A DNA stretch of 15,122 bases. Origin: DASWRT01 sp036403035 (GTDB lineage Bacteria; Pseudomonadota; Alphaproteobacteria; ATCC43930; CGMCC-115725). Below the pieces are notes generated by a model that worked only from the letters and a program-made list of their open reading frames with translations, was not told where the DNA came from and did no database searches. The translations under genes and the position numbers were made by a program. Shown here piece after piece: positions 12,621 through 15,122 of this stretch. The DNA lies in NCBI GenBank assembly GCA_036403035.1, contig DASWRT010000269.1:1-15122 (forward strand). Direction: 5' to 3'. The number at the start of each line of letters is the position of its first letter. The stretch's first letter is position 1.

Positions 12621-15122
12621 TCAGGACGTAAGCCGCTGCCACCAGCCGCGCTTCGGGTTGGCCGGCTTCTCGGTGATCAGCGTCGCCGGAGGCGCGGTGG
12701 ACTCCGCCGGCCGCGGCGGCTCGCCTGCGGCAGCCGCGTCGGGCGCCGCAGGCTCCGGTGCGGCGGGCTCCGCGGCCGGCGGCAGGACGCCTGCGCCGCC
12801 ATAGCCGCCGGTGGCCTCGGCGGCGTCCGCCGCTACCGGCGCATCATCCGCAGCCGGGACAGGCTGCTCCTCGGCGCCGGGAGCGGGAGCCGAAACCTCC
12901 ATGGCGGGCCGGACTGTCTCGACCTGATCGGCGGCCGGCGTTTCGGCCGGCGCGGCCGTGCGGCGACGACGGCGGGGACGCGGGGCCGGTGCCGACAAGG
13001 CGGCCTCGGCGACGGCCGGCAACGCTTCCGGCTCCACCTCCGACGCGGGGAAGACGGTTGCCGGTTCCACGTTCGCCGCCACGGGGCGGTCCGCGACCGG
13101 CACCTCGCCGGGATCGACGGTGTCGTCGCGCGGGTCGAGCGGCACGGCGACGCCCGGTCCGCTCTCGATGTGCAGCGGCATCTCGCGGGGATCGACGATC
13201 TCGACCCTGTCCGCCGCGTTGATATCCGCAGCCTCGGCGGCGGGACCGCCCTCGACGTCGGCGTCGGGCGTCAGCGCGGCGGTGACGGCCAGCCGCAATT
13301 CGGCGCCTTCGACCGCGACAATGCCCTCGGCGTCGGTCGCGTCCTCGCGGCGTCCGCGCCGGCGTCCGCCGCGGCGTCCGCGACGGCGACGGCGACGCTC
13401 GGCCGCGCTGCGCTCCTCCTCCGTCATCTCGGCCGTCGTACCGGCGGCGGACGCCTCATCGGCGTCATCCTCGGCCTCGGCGTCGCCCTCATCCTCGGCA
13501 TGATCGTCGTCGGCGAAGCCAGCAACGGCGCCCGACGCGGCAGCAGCGGCCGCCGGCGTCCCTGCCTCGCCGCCGCGCTCGTCGCGACGGCGGCGACGGC
13601 GGCGGCGACGGCGGCGGTTGTGATCGTCGGCGTTGCCGCCGCCACCGTCGTCCTCGCTGTCGTCGGCGCCGGCGTGGAGCCCGGCGGCATCGCCGGACCC
13701 TGCGATGTCCTCTTCCTCCTCGTCCTCGTCGTCGATGTCGTCGGCGACCGCCGGTGCCGGCAGCGCGGCGCTGGGGAGGGGCAGGGCGGCCTCGGCAGGA
13801 GTGAGCGCGCGCAATCGGTCGAGCCGGTAGTTCGGCGGGATCAGCTCGTCGTCGTTGGTGATCTGGACGCTGAAGCCGTACCGCGCCTCGATCTGCGCCA
13901 GCGCCTCGCGCTTCTGGTTGAGGATGTAGAGCGCGACGGTGGTCGGCACCGCGACCGAGATCTCGGCCGAGCGCCGCCGGATGCCTTCGTCCTCGACCGC
14001 GCGCAGCACATGCAGCGCCGTCGATTCGACCGAGCGGATATGTCCGGTGCCGTTGCAGTGCGGACAGGGCTGCGTCGACGCCTCGACCAGCGACGGGCGG
14101 AGCCGCTGGCGCGACAGTTCCAGCAGACCGAACGGGCTGATGCGGCCGATCTGGATGCGCGCCCGATCGTTCTTCATCGCTTCCTTGACGCGGCGTTCGA
14201 CCGCGCCCTGGTTGCGATGCTCCTCCATGTCGATGAAGTCGATGACGATCAGCCCGGCGAGGTCGCGCAGCCGGAGCTGCCGGGCGATCTCGTCCGCGGC
14301 CTCCAGGTTGGTGCGGAGCGCCGTCTCCTCGATGTTGCGCTCTTTCGTGGAGCGGCCCGAGTTGACGTCGATCGCGACCAGCGCCTCGGTCGGGTTGATG
14401 ACGATGTAACCGCCGGACTTGAGCTGGACGATGGGCGAGTGGATCGCGTCGATCTGGCTCTCGACCTGGAAACGATGGAGCAGCGGCACCCCCGGGTCGC
14501 GGTACGGCTGCACCCGCTTCGCGTGGCTCGGCATCAGCATCTTCATGAAGGCCTTCGCCGTGCGATAGGCTTCCTCGCCGTCGACCAGCACCTCCTCGAT
14601 GTCGCGCTGGTACAGGTCGCGGATCGAGCGCTTGATGAGGTTGCCTTCCTCGTAGATCAGCGCCGGCGCCGTCGAGCGCAGCGTCAGCTCGCGGATCTCG
14701 TCCCAGAGGCGCAGCAGGTACTCGTAGTCGCGCTTGATCTCCGCCTTCGACCGCTCGCTGCCGGCGGTGCGGACGATGACGCCCATCCCTTCCGGCAGTT
14801 CGAGATCCTCGAGCATGTCCTTCAGGCGCTTGCGGTCGGTGGCGCTGGTGATCTTGCGCGACACGCCGCCGCCCCGCCCGGTATTCGGCATCAGCACGCA
14901 GTACCGGCCGGCGAGCGACAGGTAGGTGGTGAGCGCCGCGCCCTTGTTGCCGCGCTCCTCCTTCGTCACCTGCACCAGCATGATCTGCCGGCGCTTGATG
15001 ACTTCCTGGATCTTGTATTGGCGCATCGGGCGCGAACGGTGCCGCGAGACCTCCTCGGTCTCGTCGCCGCCGAGAGTTTCCACCGAATCGCTCTCCAGCT
15101 CGCCGGAGGAATAGTCGCGGCT
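12621..15122 (-). CDS. rne: Ribonuclease E (5' end beyond the window)
   Basis: Endoribonuclease and scaffold of the RNA degradosome. 833 residues are present; the frame is still open at the window edge, so the N-terminus, including the start of the S1 domain, is missing. Visible in order: the end of the S1 region (IQEVIKRRQIMLVQVTKEER, GRYCVLMPNTGRGGGVSRKI), 5' sensor region, catalytic Asp in LVAIDVNSGR (codon 14367-14369) and in GLIVIDFIDM (codon 14238-14240), matching E. coli Asp303 and Asp346, and the zinc-link CPHCNGTGH (cysteine codons 14064-14066 and 14055-14057). The disordered tail has acidic runs (DDIDDEDEEEEDI), two arginine clusters near 13350-13400 and 13580-13620 that likely bind RNA, a Pro/Ala/Glu-rich stretch, and the last residues PKRGWWQRLTS. 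GWW (12639-12647) matches the motif by which Caulobacter RNase E binds PNPase. Confidence 0.97.
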   Translation of the reverse strand, partial: SRDYSSGELESDSVETLGGDETEEVSRHRSRPMRQYKIQEVIKRRQIMLVQVTKEERGNKGAALTTYLSLAGRYCVLMPNTGRGGGVSRKITSATDRKRLKDMLEDLELPEGMGVIVRTAGSERSKAEIKRDYEYLLRLWDEIRELTLRSTAPALIYEEGNLIKRSIRDLYQRDIEEVLVDGEEAYRTAKAFMKMLMPSHAKRVQPYRDPGVPLLHRFQVESQIDAIHSPIVQLKSGGYIVINPTEALVAIDVNSGRSTKERNIEETALRTNLEAADEIARQLRLRDLAGLIVIDFIDMEEHRNQGAVERRVKEAMKNDRARIQIGRISPFGLLELSRQRLRPSLVEASTQPCPHCNGTGHIRSVESTALHVLRAVEDEGIRRRSAEISVAVPTTVALYILNQKREALAQIEARYGFSVQITNDDELIPPNYRLDRLRALTPAEAALPLPSAALPAPAVADDIDDEDEEEEDIAGSGDAAGLHAGADDSEDDGGGGNADDHNRRRRRRRRRRRDERGGEAGTPAAAAAASGAVAGFADDDHAEDEGDAEAEDDADEASAAGTTAEMTEEERSAAERRRRRRGRRGGRRRGRREDATDAEGIVAVEGAELRLAVTAALTPDADVEGGPAAEAADINAADRVEIVDPREMPLHIESGPGVAVPLDPRDDTVDPGEVPVADRPVAANVEPATVFPASEVEPEALPAVAEAALSAPAPRPRRRRRTAAPAETPAADQVETVRPAMEVSAPAPGAEEQPVPAADDAPVAADAAEATGGYGGAGVLPPAAEPAAPEPAAPDAAAAGEPPRPAESTAPPATLITEKPANPKRGWWQRLTS

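Noticed and set aside
13359..13625. Arginine-codon repeats in rne as a possible tandem repeat or CRISPR-like array
   Set aside because: The periodicity is codon-based (runs of CGC/CGG/CGA) within a continuous rne frame and encodes the expected arginine-rich RNA-binding segments.

Overview
The window is about 15 kb of GC-rich, gene-dense bacterial chromosome. An alphaproteobacterium is most likely. The evidence is a long RNase E with an acidic and arginine-rich tail ending in a GWW motif (the PNPase-binding motif described in Caulobacter), a branched-chain-type periplasmic binding protein, TTGACG-like -35 boxes, and intergenic REP-like hairpins of a kind common in GC-rich Proteobacteria. A Rhodospirillales-like or related lineage is plausible, but the sequence alone does not fix it. 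I found no tRNA, rRNA, CRISPR array, transposase or phage gene.

Left part (1-4343): a tyrosine/homogentisate degradation locus. A MarR-family regulator, cut by the window edge, is divergent from hppD. A short intergenic region between them holds face-to-face promoters and a CATATG-centred palindrome that is a good operator candidate. hppD, a short-form hmgA and a fumarylacetoacetate hydrolase (FAH) gene are tightly packed and probably one operon. After a paired REP-like element comes maiA. Together the four enzymes convert 4-hydroxyphenylpyruvate to homogentisate, maleylacetoacetate, fumarylacetoacetate, and finally fumarate plus acetoacetate.

Middle part (4344-8244): an aspartate-type (PF12897-like) aminotransferase on the plus strand ends nine bases from a convergent, secreted DsbA/ScsC-like thiol oxidoreductase gene. 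Upstream of that gene is a second paired REP-like element, then an orphan ABC substrate-binding protein gene on the same strand.

Right part (8245-15122): a secreted BepA-like M48 metalloprotease with a TPR tail lies head to head with a gamma-glutamyltransferase-like exported protein, with almost no DNA between their starts. That second protein has lost the catalytic threonine motif. A class I aminotransferase gene follows it after four bases. A gene-free stretch of about 370 bases then holds a long inverted repeat built of short periodic units, and a GC-rich hairpin near the end of rne. The rne gene fills the rest on the minus strand, and its 5' part lies beyond the window.

Most of the window is recognisable housekeeping or catabolic content. 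The points most worth following are the apparent GGT pseudoenzyme, the shared hppD/marR control region, the two REP pairs and the long periodic inverted repeat before rne. I did not find convincing evidence of a wholly new multi-gene system.
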